From Amblyornis subalaris (Eukaryota > Chordata > Aves > Passeriformes > Ptilonorhynchidae): DNA of 64,000 bases. The position numbers were made by a program, and so were the translations under genes. This document shows positions 35,591-48,800 of this stretch, in pieces. The stretch spans positions 4,287,616 through 4,351,615 of the forward strand of contig JACAXG010000070.1 of the NCBI GenBank assembly GCA_018881555.1, in the 5' to 3' direction. The notes under the pieces were generated by a model. It had not been told where the DNA came from. It did not search any database and worked only from the letters and a program-made list of their open reading frames with translations. The stretch's first letter is position 1, and each line of letters begins with the position of its first letter.

Positions 35591-36448
35591 TTTCATTGTG
35601 AATCCAGAGTATCCCTGAAGTCCTGTCTTACATTTTCTATGAGATTGTCTGGATAATTCCCATTTGCTGCACTATTAACTGGACTGATTTTTGCTTATTT
35701 TCTTTTTCAAAGGACTTGGTGATTTTCTTCAGTTTTGTCTCTTAAGAACAGGCATAGCCATGCTCATGCCAACTAGCATAAGCTGCCTGAGAGAGGGGCA
35801 TCTAAACAGAGAACTGCAGTGAGCCCATCTCACAGAGTTAATGGAAAAGAATAGCATCTCTACAAAGTATCTTTGCCCACCCAGGCTCTGAAAGGTTTGA
35901 AATAAAAAGTTGTCTCAAAATAAAAAAGATGAAATATGTTATTAAAATAAGTCAAAACAAAGTGTTCCAACTTGAGGAACAACTGTTTTTCTACTGACAA
36001 AGACTATTATATTTGCCTAAGTTCATGTATTCAGTGAACTGCATTTTTCAACAAATGAGAGGTTTAAGGTTTCTGCCCTGCCTGCCCTAATTTTATATAA
36101 TTAGAGATGAGTTTTACAATTCTGAGAAAGTGAATTACCTGTCTGGATTTTACATTGTGAAGAAGTTTAAAATAAATTGTAGCTCAGATTTAAGAAAAGC
36201 AGGTTATTATTTAAGCAGAAGATATTTAAACAGGCAAGCAGCTGGCACNCTAAAGAGAGGGTGCTCCGTTCCCATTCACTGTGCTGCAGCCTGCCATGAG
36301 AAACCGACCCTCAGGCAAAGGGGCACTTTGCCCTCCAAGACACTGGTGTGAGTGAAACAGAGGAGGAGGTGATGGGGGTCACCCCAAAGTCTCCAAAAGA
36401 TTGAAATATTTTTCTTTCTTCTCGGTGACCCATTCTACTCCATTTCAG
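35591..36448. other. Unassigned DNA, upstream side of the best exon candidate
   Basis: No repeat was recognised. An open frame at 36130-36351 ends next to a gtgtgagt donor-like string about 100 bases before the exon at 36449. Joined there it would enter that exon in phase 0, but its own acceptor is poor and it contains an N, so I do not call it. A pyrimidine tract and acceptor (attctactccatttcag) occupy the last bases. Confidence 0.45.
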
Positions 36449-36585
36449 CTGCACGGGAAGCATGAAACGTTTTACTACAATGGGAATTTATATGCAAATG
36501 AGTTTCACATTGCATTGAGAAGCAGATTGAAATCCCTGAAGTGCCTGGGAGCCAGACCTTCGGATCTGGTCCCCAGTGGCTTTTG
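36449..36585 (+). CDS. Candidate internal coding exon, gene unknown
   Basis: This is the most exon-like block in the window. It has a good acceptor (ctactccatttcag), 137 bases, and a near-consensus donor (TTG/gtaagt). The only open frame starts in phase 0, giving 45 codons plus two bases; the other two frames stop. The peptide starts LHGKHETFYYNGNLYANEFH and ends SDLVPSGF. Residue use is balanced, and three CpGs survive in AT-rich surroundings, consistent with coding constraint. I cannot name the family. The length is close to the vertebrate average exon. Introns of several kilobases on either side fit the empty flanks. Confidence 0.5.
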
Positions 36586-39500
36586 GTAAGTGAAATTCCT
36601 TAGTATTGGGCTGATATTGCTAATACTGTGATTCTCCACACCCAAGCAGGAACGGATTAATTTTTTCCATAGTTCTCTAGCTTCCACATCAGAAATGGTA
36701 GCCCAAGAAGAATCAAGATGTCATGAACGGACTGTGTTTATTCACTTCATATACGAATAACAACATTGTTTGAGTTCCTCTATTACGTTCTCCAGCAATA
36801 AAAAAAAAAGCTTCAATAAATGAATATTCACTTGAAAATGTTTCCCATGATTGACTCTAAGTGAATTGCACACAACATTGCATGAAAGGTGACAATAACA
36901 CTTCTAGGTATTTTGGAAGAGAAGCCTAACTTTCAGGAACTTTATTGAAAGAAAAATGAGTGTTAGGAATTCTAAAACCTGACAGGTCCTTTCCCCTAAC
37001 AGATCAAATGACTGCAAAATTGTGGGTATGTCTCTCAATCCGTGTAGAATATCCTTTGTCTAAGTGATTTGAATAAACATTCTTTGACTTTTTGCATGTC
37101 TGCATACATGTAGATTTTTGACCTTCAGCGTGCCCATGGCTCATGTGGTGATTTAGCTTCAGTTGGCATAANTTATGTAGAAAAACTTCAAAACATAAAG
37201 ATTAAAAGTATATTACAATTATTTGGCTCATTCTGCTGACTGAACAAGTTTCAAGGGTTATGAAAGCAAGGTTATTGCATTANTCTGTTTCAGTCAAAAA
37301 ACAAATACAATCTTAGGAATTATTTAGGTGAGGAAAAATGAAACAGAAAACATCACCAGGCCACTCTATAATACTTTCACACACCATGTCTTGAAAATTG
37401 NCTGTAATTCTAATGTAATGCTCTCAGAAGATTGTAGCAGAATTGAAAATAGCATTGAGAAAGGTGATGAGGATGGTCACAGACACCAGACAGACTTTGT
37501 ATGCAAATGGACTAACCAGACTTCTCTGACTGAAAAGAGATAAAGAGATGGTATGGCAGATGACTGTGAAATCACGTGTGGGGTGAAGAAGGTAAACGAA
37601 AATGAAGTCATGTGGTGCTTGAGGTGCCTTAGTGCTTCATGATCTGTAATATTACAGGGCAGCTATTTGCAGCTCTGCAGCCTTTCACTTGAGCTGCCTG
37701 GAGCCATGCAGGCAGGCAGTTTTCCCTTGTATTCCCTTGCTTTCATGCTGGTGCCATTGGTCTCATGCCCCCACACCTGCAGACTCCGATGATGTTGTTA
37801 TATGGGTTCTCATGGGAGGCAAAAGCTGCTGGCATGAGAAACATCCCTGCTCAGCCCTCTTCACTCTTGCTTTGCTGATTTTAGTTTATGCTAGGAAAAA
37901 GGGAGTGCAGTGCACAACAAAGCAGGTTACAACCAATTAAATACTTGATAAACATTATACAGGAATACATGTTCATGGAGAATTAAAAGCTGATCAATAG
38001 GTATTTCTGATGCCTTAGTAGTGTTCATCAGTCAGTGCTAATAGCATGACAAACAGGAACACCAATAGCATGTTTAAGCCAATCCCCATGGAAAGTACAC
38101 ACTACTGGGGAAAAGCATGGTGATGGNAGGGGAAGAGCAATCAGCAGTACTAGAGGTAAAGCAGAGGGAGACTCAGGAATGTGAAAGTTAGTCAAAGTTG
38201 TAAGGTGAGGAGGCAGATGTAACTGGGGTCGAGTGCATCACATCCATAGAGTTAGGGGAGCTAGGAAAAACTTCAAAGATGGCAGGATGAAAAAGAGTAG
38301 ATACAGATGGGCATGACCCAAACAACTGTGATTGCACACACCATTTTTGTGGTGAGTTACAGTCATCTTCATGTCTTGTTAAATCCAGGTCTGAAAGAGA
38401 GAGATGATGCTGCAGTGTTGTGGCTGTGAGATGCCTCCTGTATCATCTAGCATGTCCATCCATGGTTCAAGAGGTGACATTCTTTGCTTGCATCCTTAGT
38501 GATAACTGCATGTTAAAAGGACCATTCCAGATTCTTGAGTATCTTTAAGGTTGAATGTGAGTTTTGTGACAGTTTAATATAATAGTGCAGGAAGAGACCT
38601 GTTTTCTTGTGTTCTTGTGGGAACTAGACTTCACTTGACCGGTGAGAAGTCTCCAGCCTGTTAAAACCAGCCAGATGAGCAATACTGGGACAGAGCCAGC
38701 AGGGAATGTTCACTCAGCTGATTTTCCTCTTCAGATCATGCAAAATCTTAGCATGCTGCTAACGTTTTATTCTGTAAGGAAGCAGAAGTAAGTTTAAAAC
38801 CTGTTCTTCTGACAAACTCACAAATTTGCAAAGGAATTTAATTTCATTTAAAAATTAAAGCAGCTGTTAATGTTAAAATGAGTTGGACATCTATAATGAG
38901 AGGCTAAATTGCCTCCCTGGTTTCTTGGAATAGCTTCAGCATTTAAGTAGGAGAGAGCTGGTACCTCTCAGACACACTGAGCATTACTAGGCTTATCAGA
39001 AGGACCCCAGTATTATGCCCATATTAACACAGCCTTAACAGACTTTATGTATTCAGCAGTTTCTCTGGAAAGATAGAGTGTAGGATTTTCAGATGGATGT
39101 GAGAAGCTAAAAAGCAAAAGCTCAATTACATTTGATGAGTTTTTCCCCTTCCCTCTGTGGTTGACTGGATCATTACTGAGCAGAACCATCTGCAATTGTA
39201 TAAATCAATTTTTATTAACACAGCAGGAGCCATACATCCCAATGAGATTGGGGCATACCATGCATGCCAGTCTGGTGTGTGCCTTCCTTACATTTGGCCA
39301 GTCTTTGGCAGGGGCAGTGCTTGGCAGCAGGAGCATCTGCTGTGGCAGCAGGTTGGCAGAGTAAAGCCAGTGCAAAAGCCAGGCAGGAGAAGATGCTGGA
39401 GCTCTTACCCTGGCTTTCACTGTATGTGAAATTATGGATTAAATTGTGAGATACCCAGGATAATCACCATGAAACTACCTCCCAAGAATCTGGAAATCTA

Positions 39501-42500
39501 ATTGTTATGAGGAAACATTGGAAAATGACCTGGAATACTGCGACATTTACTAAAATGGGCTGCCTAGAGTCATTCAAGTAGCAGGATGGTGGTGCATGGA
39601 TAATGAGATGTCCCCCCTGAACCTCAGAGGATCTCTCATGTTGTCTGCTTCACTGCATATTGGTGTTTCCAGACTAGACCATGGCAATCTGGGCGGACTT
39701 GCTGTGGACACTGTATGGGCCTTCTTAGATACCGGTGGCTTTGGGTGTTTTCTTACAATATGTTCTGTTTTGAAGGTCCTACTAGTGCCTTGAAATACTC
39801 TTGAACACATTAAAAGAAATGGGAGCATGGCCTTCAACGTACATGGTAAGATTTTTTGAAAGCTATTCCATTGTAAAGCATTCTTTTTTTTATTTGAAAC
39901 ATATAAAAATGTTTATACATATACATTAAATTAAGGATATGCTCTAAAGGTTTTTCCCCCAGAACTTGTGAAATGCAGATATAATGATGGGGAGAGCAGG
40001 ACTATGAATGTGCAGAGACCAAAGAGAAAATGGAATGAGAGGTCATGCTTTTTGCCTGGCAGGCAACAGGAAAAATATTTATGTGGTACTAATGGAAAAC
40101 ACTTTCTTTTATGTTCAGGGTACAAGTACTGTTGAAAGGCAAAATGGAATAGGAGCCAAGCAGCCAAATGTAACAAGGAACTTTGCAGACATCTCTTACA
40201 GCAATGCTAAAGGGAAATATGTTAGAAATATATTGTTTAGCAGAAACAATGAACTGCAGCAGAAGGATGTGAGATAAAATTAATGGAAACAGAAGTAATT
40301 TCAAAGTCTGCACCGAGAACATGAATAAATGGTCACTGAGCAGGTGATCTGGAAAACATTGAGTTGAATATCTGGGGCTTCTGGAATAACTAACTAAACC
40401 AAATGAATCTTATACATATAAAAAAGTCAAATAGTGAATGATATGGGAAGTGCACCAGACAAAATGATGGGAATAAAGGATTCTCAGAAAGTTTAAAAGA
40501 GGCACACAGTTACACTGTTATGCTTCTATAGGATGTAGCTAGTCTCAAAGGTCACTCTCCAGTGTCAATTGCTCTTTTATTTTCCTTGATTCCGAGACAA
40601 AAAACCCAATACTTATAAAAGCAGGCAATATGAAGACAAATATGAGAAATCAAAGGCTGTTTTACCTGTGTAAATATGGGGTTCATTGAAAACANGGTGT
40701 CATTTTGATAAAGTAAGCGAACATCTCAGGGATAAAAGCTTTGAATATATTATTTTGTGCTCCTAGCCTGCAATAAAGCACAGTACATGCTTACCCACAA
40801 AGGCAACACTTGAAGTTCAGTCAGGACAAAAGAATAGCAGAATCCCAGAGCACAGCTGGTCAGAGAGCACCAAAGGAAATACATCTTAATTCTTCTCATT
40901 TCAGTACTCTTTTATTTTTTTAAAAGGATCTTCATTTTTACATGCTGGGTACTTCCTAATTTTTACTGTTTCAGACAACATAATGGACAAGATGCCTCAT
41001 GTAAAAACAGTTTTCATGTTTATTTTATTCTTTTAGCTCACCTGCAGGAATAAGATCATTTTGTCAGGAAATTGAGATATGAGATTTCCTGTAAATGTCA
41101 GGAGTTCGTATCATAAAGAGTGACAGTCATTCTCAGAGAACCTATTGTCATTTCATCTGAAGAAGTTGTCCTGTAACAACTACCAATGTTTAATAAACAT
41201 CCTCTGCTCTTGGGAGCATGGCAGAATCAAAGAACACTATGCCCACTTGTCCCTTTGGCAGCATGAAATCATTGTATACTGTACAACATGTGCCATCCTC
41301 CACCCCTCTCAGACCCTTCAGCAGCTCCTGCTACCTCCTTTGGCCCACCCATAAACAAACCAGACCCATCTGAACTCTTTGTCTACCTGACCTGATGTCC
41401 CATGCATCATTTTAAAATACTTGATGCCCACTGCACTGAGTTCCTTTGGCAGAGGTTGCTGCCTTATGTCATCNTTGTACCAGGGACAAATCCTCCAAAA
41501 TCTACTTCCAGTAGAAATCAGGTGGAGAGAGCAAAAAACCGGGTGTAGAGGCCTCATTTTGTTGGTAGTGATTACTTATATTCAGAAAGGCTCTGTTTAT
41601 GCTCTGGTTTTATGATGTGATTTTTTTTTCTCCTTGTTTGGAAAACAAGTATATGAGACTTCTTCCAAGTGTCTGAGAAGGGACACTCGATGCTCTGTGA
41701 AATCCCCACAGACAAAGACTGATGAACAGGCAGACATGTGGAAAGGGGTGGGTGAAAAACTTTAAAGAAAGGGATTTTATAAGTATCTACACACATTGTT
41801 TACACTTTGAAGTTTCTTATTTCTATTTCTCTAGGTGTTTTAATGCTGTTTCAGAAATACTGATGAAGTAAGATTTCTAGATATGTAAGTATTGTTAACT
41901 TTTATTAGAAACATTATTGCTATTTCGTTTATGTTAAAGATCACCAAGGTAAGTTTTTAAGATCCGTTTCAAACTGGTTTATGGTTTTAACTTTTGTATG
42001 TGGTTATAACTTTCTGACAATCAATTCGTGGTAAACCTAACAAACTGTCAGTTTCTGCCATGGAGATTTTACCTCCTTGAGGTTGCTGTGCCAAGATACT
42101 CTTCAGCAAAACATTTTAGATAATGTAACAAATAAATGTAAACACAATAATCACTTGATATTATGATTCAACATCTATCCAAATTAAATAAAAATACTTT
42201 GCTACATCCTACTAGAGAGAGAATTGATTTGACAAAGGTATATTAAACCAATATATCCCTGAATATGACAAGGAGTTGCAAAAAGGTCAATATTTTATGT
42301 CAGCTAAACAATTTTAAGAGCTCCTGAAATACTGATACTTTTACTTCTAATCTTCACTACAAAAATTTCCAACCTCCTTGTAATTTTGTCTTTGTATCAG
42401 CTTTTGGTAGTATAACTGAGACATTATCAGTGGCTCAAGATACGTTACATGAATTCCATCATGAACTACTAGCTCATGCCATTCCTCTCCATTNGTCTGG

Positions 42501-45500
42501 AATTGCCCAAATACCAGGTGAAATGCATTACACAATTCACATGATTAAGTTTAATAAACAATTTGTTAAAAAGGATTCAGGGGATAATTTTCTATACGAT
42601 TATTAAAGTGAGAAACGTGTTAAATTGGACCTGCATGTTTAAACATATTTAAGAAAATAATAGCACAGAGGTCCTTATAAGGAATGTGATTTATTAACTG
42701 GTTTTGCTTTAAAATTAATTTATATTATTGCAGACATCACATCTACTAATTTCTCCTTGTGTCAGATGTATTCTGTGAATGTGGTAAGTGCTTCATTTTT
42801 ACGGCTGATATGGAACTTTTAAAACCTATTTGTTCTCATTTTAAAAACCGATTAGGATCAGAAAATATCTTCTCAACAGTCCCCAAAATCTGTGCTTTGG
42901 CCCAAATGTTAAGTNGGGTTGTGGAAAGAAATACAGAGTTGTGGCTTGAGCCCATTACATACAATGAAGTGCTAAGCAATATAATATTACTAATGAAGAG
43001 TTAAAGAACCATTTAAGAAAAGTTAGCAAACAGGTTGTAGCAATGCAATTTTTTTAATTAATTGAAAATGTGAATGAAAGTTTCTGTTGGGTTTGCTTCA
43101 CTGAAAGAGCATTATNAACATTTACATTTCAACAGGTTACTATGTCCTCTTCCTTCTGCATTCCCTCGTCAGGCTTTGAGATTGAACACATTAGCGTACC
43201 TTGTCTTTGGAAAGCAAAAGCAGCACCTNTATTTTGTAATAATTTCTTACTCTTGTCGAATTGCTTATTCAAAATACCACAACTGCTTCCTAAATTTCAT
43301 GTGTCAGCTGAGCCTTAGTGAGAGATAGGGGCAAATTCAACCCAAATTACAATTTTAGTGGTAGAGTTCCTTTCTAGATTAAAACAAGGTTTTAGGTATA
43401 AATACTTCTGGGTGCAAGGGTCCATCCTATTCTGGAATAGGCACATCAAGGCACTGACCTAGCGTAATGATCTCTTTCGAAAATGCTGTTTCTTAGATAC
43501 CTAAGCTCTAGCAATTTTTCAGCAGCAGAGGCACTTTAGTCGCAAAGGTGCTTCAGAAGGACATAGCTGTCGTCATACATCTGGCACAACAGGTTGTTTC
43601 TCTGCTGCAGCAGCCTCCACTATGGTTTAGGGTTGTATATNAGTGCTGTCATCCTGACTCATGTTGGAGAGTGGCCAGCCTGTGAACGTGCTGTGTGAGA
43701 GGGTGCTAACGAGGCAGGGTGAGATGCTGCTGAGACCAGTTGGGAAGGCTGAATGCTACTTAATGTCCAGTTGTGGAAACATGAGATTGATCATGGGGTC
43801 ATACAGAAAACTTCAGGGAGACGATTCACACTCCCACAGGAATCTTGAAGAAAGAGCTGAGGTTATTGTCAAGGACAGGAACACAGGAGCATTGCTCCAT
43901 GTTGCTTAGNCCTAACTCTACTGAAAAGGACAATTTCTGCCAGCTGAGTTCACTGCAGGTTGAACTCTTACTGCAAGGTTTCCTTTGACAGACAGAACCC
44001 GTGTTTCCCAAGGGTGATCTGGCAAATGCAAAAAAAGCATTTAGTCTTCTGAAAGTGGACATTTCTAGCCCTGAAATCAGACAATATCTCATAACAGCAC
44101 TGCACTATGAGAAGTTTTCCATTATTCTGATGGCATACATCAAAATATTTTACATTCTTTATGCTCTCTCTGCTTACATTCCTAGAGATGAAGAACCACA
44201 GGAAACTATTCTTCAAAATGTTGTACAGGGAAATACATAATGTCATAAAAAGCTTGGCATGGTGATTTCCTTGCCTAGGTAGTTAGCTTTATACCTTATT
44301 AATGTGATCAGAAGCTATTTTCATGATATCCACACTGCAAAGGTTTGGTACACTATGTTAACCTTAATCTGCGCTCCAGGACTGAAGCTCTGTCTTGGCT
44401 GGTGCTACTGAGGTGCACCTCCAGGACAAGTTTTCTGGCTTAGCTCATCCAAATGGAATGCTCTCTGAAATTACTCAAATGAAAATATGCTAAATGGGAG
44501 AAGTCTGGGAGATGTGCACCTTTTCTGAATGAAAACGCTAATGGAGACACATCAATAAGAATCTTACAGATCTGCTGTTCGGTGGAAGTCCTGGGCTTAT
44601 TTTGCAACCAACTAATTTAGAAGAAATCAGCGTGTCCTATCTCATATCAGCATTTTCTTGGACTGTTTCTTCTATGTATAAACTTCTAAGTCAAAATCGT
44701 CTTGGGATGTAACTCCTTCTAATCAGTCAAGTTATAGGTGTATATCTGAAGCAATAAGCAGAAGGTGTTTGCCAAGTAGGAATGAAACATATTTGAAAAA
44801 CTGCAGTTTTATGCTGTACCACATACAGCATGAACTAAATACTACCCTGACCTCAATTCCATTAAGCCAAGCTCATTCTCTTACAATGCTGCTGAGTTCA
44901 GCTGACTTATTCTGAGGGTGAATTTAGACTGATGACTTTGACAAAATACAATGGTATCTAGAGGACTGTCAAAGACGTTTGACTTTATTTTCAGAGCTCA
45001 GGCTTAAAACTCAGCTTACATTTAGTTTGTCAGTTTCTGGTAGAACAACACAGAACTATTCCATATTATATGATGAAATAGCANCTTGCCCTATGACTTA
45101 CAGGGCTACAACTTAGAACAGAATATTTGTGATATCGAAACTCTAGCAGAGTGAAGGAGATATACATATGCCCCAGAAATTCGAAAGTTAAAAATATAAT
45201 GAAGTTTTTTATAGGTATATTTCTCCTTTTGGTCCTATTTTCATTTCTGTGGTCAGTCGTTGTAGGTTTTTGAGCTTCTGCTTTTAAACTTCAAAACCAC
45301 AATCTGCTTCAGATAGCTTTAGTCCTATACAAATACCCCAATCTACTGTTCTTCCCAAATAAACCTCTCCTAACACCTATGGATACATACAATGCCCACA
45401 GACACATGCACCAGACATCCCTCCAAGCTTTTAGGAATAATTTTCCACCATTAAATGTTGAGAGAAACAAAGGGTAAGAAAATATTGATGAAAAACTGTT

Positions 45501-45827
45501 GGCTTTGATATCTGTGAATATAACAAAAGCCTTTTGACATCTCCCATAAATCATCATTTTCTTTTTATACTGGAACGCATCTTCTATAATATTACTAATC
45601 TATATCATTAAAGGTAGACTTTGATGATATAGTTTATACCAATTTGTAAATGACAATAGGCCCTGTTTAAGGACAATGGAGTCAAATTTCCTACGGGAAA
45701 ATTTGACGCATTCTTGGATAGGAGGAAAACGGAGAGAAAAGTAGTACTAACGATAAGTAGGTTTTTCTTCCCGGTAGCCAAACTCTGAATGAATCTCTTC
45801 TTTGTTGTGCTTTTCTGCTATTTCCAG
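36586..45827. other. Unassigned DNA, about 9.2 kb, possibly intronic
   Basis: No repeat family was recognised, which is itself a long repeat-poor run. Weaker splice-like items were seen. A 50-base block at 42734-42783 (acceptor ttattgcag, donor GTG/gtaagt, one open frame) does not fit the phase left by the 36449 exon. A pyrimidine tract plus AG at 44190 is followed by a short frame with no donor. A CATG/gtaaga donor near 39845 follows a block with stops in all frames. CpGs rise from about 45690 to 45940. Confidence 0.45.
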
Positions 45828-45877
45828 CAAATCTGCGCAGTCAACATTTGGATCCCCTCAGAGTGCGCTCCTGACAG
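45828..45877 (+). CDS. Candidate short coding exon, gene unknown
   Basis: A strong pyrimidine tract and acceptor (ttttctgctatttccag) is followed by 50 bases to a CAG/gtgcga donor, which is acceptable but not ideal. Entered after two bases, as left by the 36449 exon, it reads KSAQSTFGSPQSALLT and leaves one base. A phase-0 frame (QICAVNIWIPSECAPD) is also open and could run on to a second donor at 45936. Two CpGs lie inside and about seven more in the 140 bases before and 60 after. I do not recognise the peptide in either frame. Confidence 0.28.
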
Positions 45878-48800
45878 GTGCGAGGAGATAGCAGTAGAAC
45901 TTATGTTGTTGTCATTTGTTCTGGCAGTACGTGTAGGTATCACCATAAAACAGGATGGCAGTCNGTTTATAGGAAAGCAAACTTGTGTTTGCATCTGATA
46001 GGCTGTGTTATGAAGGCTGAAATCTGTTTTAACCCATCTAACATTCTTGAAGATAATGTCCAATTAACATGAGACCAACCAACATTTTGTTTCTGGAGAC
46101 AAATAAACACTGGAAAGTGTTTACAAGGATGTTTCTGTATATATTGCCATTAATATTGGTACTGTGCAGATTGAATTAAAGTCAGTCAAATATCATTAGG
46201 TACAGTGATCTGTAATAGCACAGGAAGCAGTAATGTGAAGAGAAAAAGCTGCTGTGCTCATCCTCAGGGGAACATTACAGATTTATGTCAATTATACCAG
46301 GTAAGTATCTCTCCCATGATGTATGGGTGTTATGGAGATATGAAAATGTTGCCCCTGGGCAAAAAAGGCAGCATAGCTGTAGAAGCAATTTCCCCTTTAC
46401 CTCTAGCTGCAAGATGACATTTGTTTCTGAAAGACTTTCAATAAAGGAGAAAACCCAAAAATGCATTTTCTGTACTAATTTCAGATCAGACCAGATCAGT
46501 ACTTCTTCTGCTAAAAACCAAGCTACTACTATAATTCCTCTCTTTCCACACCATTTCAGAATAATGCTAGACCCACATGTAGCTCCAAACAAGTGGTCCA
46601 GGACTGATCTACCCATTGTCATCGGTTTCGTACTGTATCTTTAGTGCGTGGCTATCAGTCCTTGACTGATTCGGTTGACTGACAATCAGATGTGTCCTTT
46701 CAGCTGAGAAAGGTTTTAAAATGTATGGTTATTTACATTGAAAATCTCTCGATCCTGCCCTGGCAAGGAAAATTTGCCTTTCACACTCACCCTACAGAAC
46801 GACGGTTCAGCATGACTCTAAATATCATATATGTGTTCATGTTTTCTCTAGGAAGAGATATGAGACAGTCATCAGCTTGAATTGACCTCTACAGCTTTGC
46901 TTAAGTCTGATTTGTACATGAAATCTTATTAAGTTACAGCAAATATGTACTGCAGGTATGTTGCTGCACTGTTACTGAGAAGAAAATGGAACGTAACTCA
47001 CAGAAAATGCTGAAGATATTTGTGCCACAAAACATAGGATTCATCCCTTATAAGCTGCAAAGACCATACATGTTAATTTAAACATCATTTTTCCTCCCAC
47101 CTGGAAACTACAGAGTTTCAGAGAAGTGAATCACCTCATGAAAGAGGAGGCAGACCTGATGTTGACAACACAATTCTCAAAATGATAAAGATAATTACTA
47201 CAGTTGCACTCACTGCTTTTATTTTTTATTACTAAGGTTAATTTTCTCACTGAAGATCTATACATTTTCAAATGCCCCATAAAAAATATTTCCTCAAATT
47301 GAAAAGATACCCAACCAGGTTTGATCTTTTTCTTTTTTTTTTTAATAATGAAGTCTCCTTGCCAATAATTTTAAAGTAACACCAAAACTGAAAAATGAAA
47401 AGATATGAACTATATCTAATATATCTGATGGGAACTCTCAAACCCAGAAACCTGCATTAGTTTGCATTTTGTTGCATATTCCAGATAAATCAAGAGAATT
47501 AATAATCTTTACTCAATTAATTATATATTTTTTTTACAGTGGGCAAAACTATACATTTATTTTATGTGGAAATGTGATAAACAATAAAAATTGAGCAGAA
47601 ATATTTCATATTTCCCTTGATATGTGTTCACACAAATTTCTTCCTGTGTGCTTTAAGAAAAGGGCAGCTTTCCATTTGTTTCAGTGAGTTGTGCATGTGG
47701 CTCAGATACTCCTGGGTAAACTGCTGTAATGTCATGGAGTTATTGTGGGGGACATGAGAAGAGGGATCATGATGAAATCACCCTGCTAGGAGATTTGAAT
47801 CAAGCCCAGAAGGGAAATGCTCTCCACTATTTGGCATATTTTGGAACTGATGGTCTTGTTCAATGTAAGCTTAAAATGGTTGCCCTTTCCATGTTTTAGT
47901 CTGGTTGCAAAGATTTAAAAAGCTGCTCTCCTCTAAGGCTCAGAAGACTCACAGTGCAAGCATTTAAATAAAATAGGAAGAAAATACTTGTTCAACTAGT
48001 TATGAATTTACACGCTCGAAAAAAGTGACCTGAAATGAAATAGGAAAAATGAGTGGATAGGTGTTATTTAAGCATATAGTTTTAGTGCATCTCATGCATA
48101 GTTAACTTCCATTCTTCTTTAATGTTTCATCCAAAGGACACAAGGGGTAGTGCTGGGATAATTCTGCAGTCACACATCACCTGCTGACAAGTTTATAACA
48201 CTAATTTCTGGAGTCTGTGAGTCTCCAAAAGTCACACTGATGAAATAAAGCTTTCTCTTTCTCTGCAGGCTCTGTTGCAATGTATTGCACTAGGTGTGTA
48301 TAGGCTTACAGAATGAAGTCCATGCAGACCCGTGCTTATACAGGCAATCAGCTGCAAAGCTTGGGATGGAGCTACAAGCCCTTTAAGATCTCTGAGAGGG
48401 ATTCAAGTGCCTGTTACAGTGATCTGAAAGAGTTTTAAACAAGAACAAAGTGTAGTTATCTGGGATTTGGGGTAGGGAGAGGGGGTGATCTAGGGAACAT
48501 CTGCCTAAGCAGCTTTTCAGGCTGTCCAGGTGGCATTTAAAATGTCATATTAAACAAAACTGAGCAAGTCACTGCTCTGCAGCCTGCCTGGGGAACAGGG
48601 CACTCCATCCTTTTTAAGGGAGGGCTGAGGCCACATGTCTGTCTTGGGAAAACTGCATTTAAACATTATGCAAATTAAGTAGCCTTTTCTGGGGCGAGTA
48701 CGCTCCTCCCTGGAATACTACTGCTGCAGCTGGCAGTCCCAGCTTTGGAGTGGGCTGTGTTCAACAAGCCTCTGGGCCAAACCTACCACCATCTCCTCCC

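Noticed and set aside
42734..42783. 50-base exon with acceptor ttattgcag and donor gtaagt
   Set aside because: Its open frame does not accept the phase left by 36449-36585, and the acceptor has a weak pyrimidine tract.
44200..44240. Terminal exon after a strong pyrimidine tract at about 44160-44199
   Set aside because: Joining to the 36449-36585 exon would create an immediate TGA; no donor or polyadenylation signal follows.
46205..46302. Exon ending at the near-perfect CAG/gtaagt donor
   Set aside because: Upstream acceptors lack pyrimidine tracts and the candidate would not fit between neighbouring exon candidates in frame.
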